This document shows positions 4,977 through 5,340 of a stretch of 5,340 nt of DNA, piece by piece. The notes beneath the pieces are model-generated. The model was not told where the DNA came from, ran no database searches, and saw nothing but the letters and a program-made list of their open reading frames with translations. Source of the DNA: Balneolales bacterium (GTDB taxonomy: Bacteria; Bacteroidota; Rhodothermia; Balneolales; Natronogracilivirgulaceae); assembly GCA_007116685.1 (NCBI GenBank), contig SKIC01000285.1:1-5340 (forward strand). The letters run 5' to 3'. The translations under genes and the position numbers were made by a program. How positions within the stretch are numbered: position 1 is the stretch's first letter; each line of letters starts with the position of its first letter.

Positions 4977-4982
4977 ACCTCC
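4977..4982 (-). promoter_or_regulatory. Strong Shine-Dalgarno sequence of the AlpA-like gene
   Basis: On the minus strand this reads GGAGGT, with 4 nt before the ATG at 4972. It is the strongest ribosome binding site in the window, fixes the start codon, and argues that this small frame is really translated. Confidence 0.65.
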
Positions 4983-5014
4983 AAAGTTTTAGTGACCGTT
5001 ATAATTACTAGAAA

Positions 5015-5053
5015 GATACTTAGAAAAGCGCACTTTTCCTATGAATAAGTATC
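5015..5053 (-). terminator. Two-part stem-loop downstream of lgt, possible terminator
   Basis: Read on the minus strand, GATACTTA (complement of 5046-5053) pairs with TAAGTATC (complement of 5015-5022). Inside, GAAAAG (5033-5038) pairs with CTTTTC (5023-5028) around a TGCG loop, leaving a 7-nt one-sided bulge. Fourteen base pairs are formed, followed by the short T-rich run TTTCT. This fits a weak intrinsic terminator of lgt, 62 nt after its stop, though the same DNA could be an operator for the AlpA-like gene downstream. Confidence 0.4.
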
Positions 5054-5067
5054 GAAAAAGCGCTTTT
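5024..5067. repeat. Two spaced AAAAGCGC(AC)TTTT palindromes, candidate operator sites
   Basis: AAAAGCGCTTTT (5056-5067) is a perfect 12-bp palindrome. AAAAGCGCACTTTT (5024-5037) is a near copy with two extra bases. Their centres are 31 bp apart, about three helical turns, so two bound dimers would sit on the same face of the DNA. They lie upstream of the AlpA-like gene and downstream of lgt. Which protein might bind, if any, is unknown; the AlpA-like protein is the obvious candidate. Confidence 0.4.
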
Positions 5068-5114
5068 AGTAGAAACGCCACTCCATGATTATTTCGTATA
5101 AAACTCAGGTAAAA

Positions 5115-5340
5115 TTACGCCGGAAGGGAGTGCTTTTTATTCTTACGCATCAGCAGCCAGATACCAAATATGACAAAAGGTATACTTAGCAATTGTCCCA
5201 TTCCGATGGGTAAGTCAGGAGAGAATTGACTTTGATCTTTGGTGAATTCTATCAGAAATCGAAAGCCAAAAAGGGCAATCATAAAAACACCGGTAAGAAT
5301 ACCTTCGGGAGGATTTTTCTTGTAATAACGATAAATAGCA
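5115..5340 (-). CDS. lgt: C-terminal fragment of prolipoprotein diacylglyceryl transferase (Lgt)
   Basis: Lgt moves a diacylglyceryl group from phosphatidylglycerol to the lipobox cysteine of prelipoproteins in the inner membrane, the first step of lipoprotein maturation. The window holds the last 74 residues and the TAA stop (5115-5117); the rest lies beyond the right edge. PPEGILTGVFMIALFGFRFLIEF (fragment 10-32) is the family's late membrane helix. It includes the FRxxxEF motif, whose arginine (fragment residue 27) corresponds, as I recall, to essential R239 of E. coli Lgt. The DQSQFS stretch, the signature IGMGQLLSIPFVIFG (45-59) and a final basic tail (RKNKKH) follow, as in typical Lgt. 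The call is firm because the MGQxLSIP motif is characteristic. Nothing in the visible part is broken. Confidence 0.93.
   Translation of the reverse strand, partial: AIYRYYKKNPPEGILTGVFMIALFGFRFLIEFTKDQSQFSPDLPIGMGQLLSIPFVIFGIWLLMRKNKKHSLPA

Noticed and set aside
4839..5048. Plus-strand frame of 69 codons opposite the AlpA-like gene
   Set aside because: It lies antisense to a frame with a strong ribosome binding site and a recognisable helix-turn-helix; it runs through the palindromes and has no family resemblance.
1..5340. CRISPR arrays, tRNA or rRNA genes, insertion sequences
   Set aside because: No regularly spaced repeats, cloverleaf-like segments, transposase motifs or terminal repeats were seen.

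Overview
The window looks like ordinary chromosome from a member of the Bacteroidota/Balneolota/Rhodothermota group (this is inference). The grounds are AT-leaning DNA, start codons mostly without a strong Shine-Dalgarno sequence, three copies of the TAnnTTTG -7 promoter element typical of Bacteroidota upstream of genes, and a MutL whose C-terminal metal site is degenerate. I cannot name the genus.

Layout, left to right. Minus strand: the first 51 codons of a membrane protein, probably a DASS/SLC13-type anion transporter (1-153); an unrecognised 157-residue soluble protein (246-719); and queD, 6-carboxytetrahydropterin synthase of the queuosine/7-deazaguanine pathway (860-1225). A divergent 143-bp intergenic region follows. 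Plus strand: an ArsR/SmtB-type regulator (1369-1704) overlaps by 29 nt a membrane-anchored ScsD/TlpA-like thioredoxin-fold protein with a CAAC active site (1676-2254). Next come a 62-residue basic, tail-anchored membrane protein (2351-2539) and, 9 nt later, mutL (2549-4402, TTG start). After mutL there is a small accessory-looking island: an orphan FitA/VapB-like ribbon-helix-helix antitoxin on the plus strand (4506-4748), convergent with an AlpA/excisionase-like helix-turn-helix protein on the minus strand (4769-4972). A 10-bp perfect hairpin separates them. Upstream of the AlpA-like gene lies a palindrome-rich block (5015-5067). The window ends with the last 74 codons of lgt, prolipoprotein diacylglyceryl transferase, on the minus strand (5115-5340).

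Two functional units can be inferred. The ArsR regulator and the extracytoplasmic thiol oxidoreductase form an overlapping, probably co-translated pair, which suggests regulation by metal or thiol stress. The small membrane protein and mutL are tightly spaced and probably co-transcribed. The most notable observations are the MutL that keeps its ATPase motifs and a clamp-binding-like motif while losing most endonuclease ligands, the antitoxin with no toxin at its expected ATGA overlap, and the spaced palindromes between lgt and the AlpA-like gene. I see no RNA genes, IS elements or CRISPR arrays.
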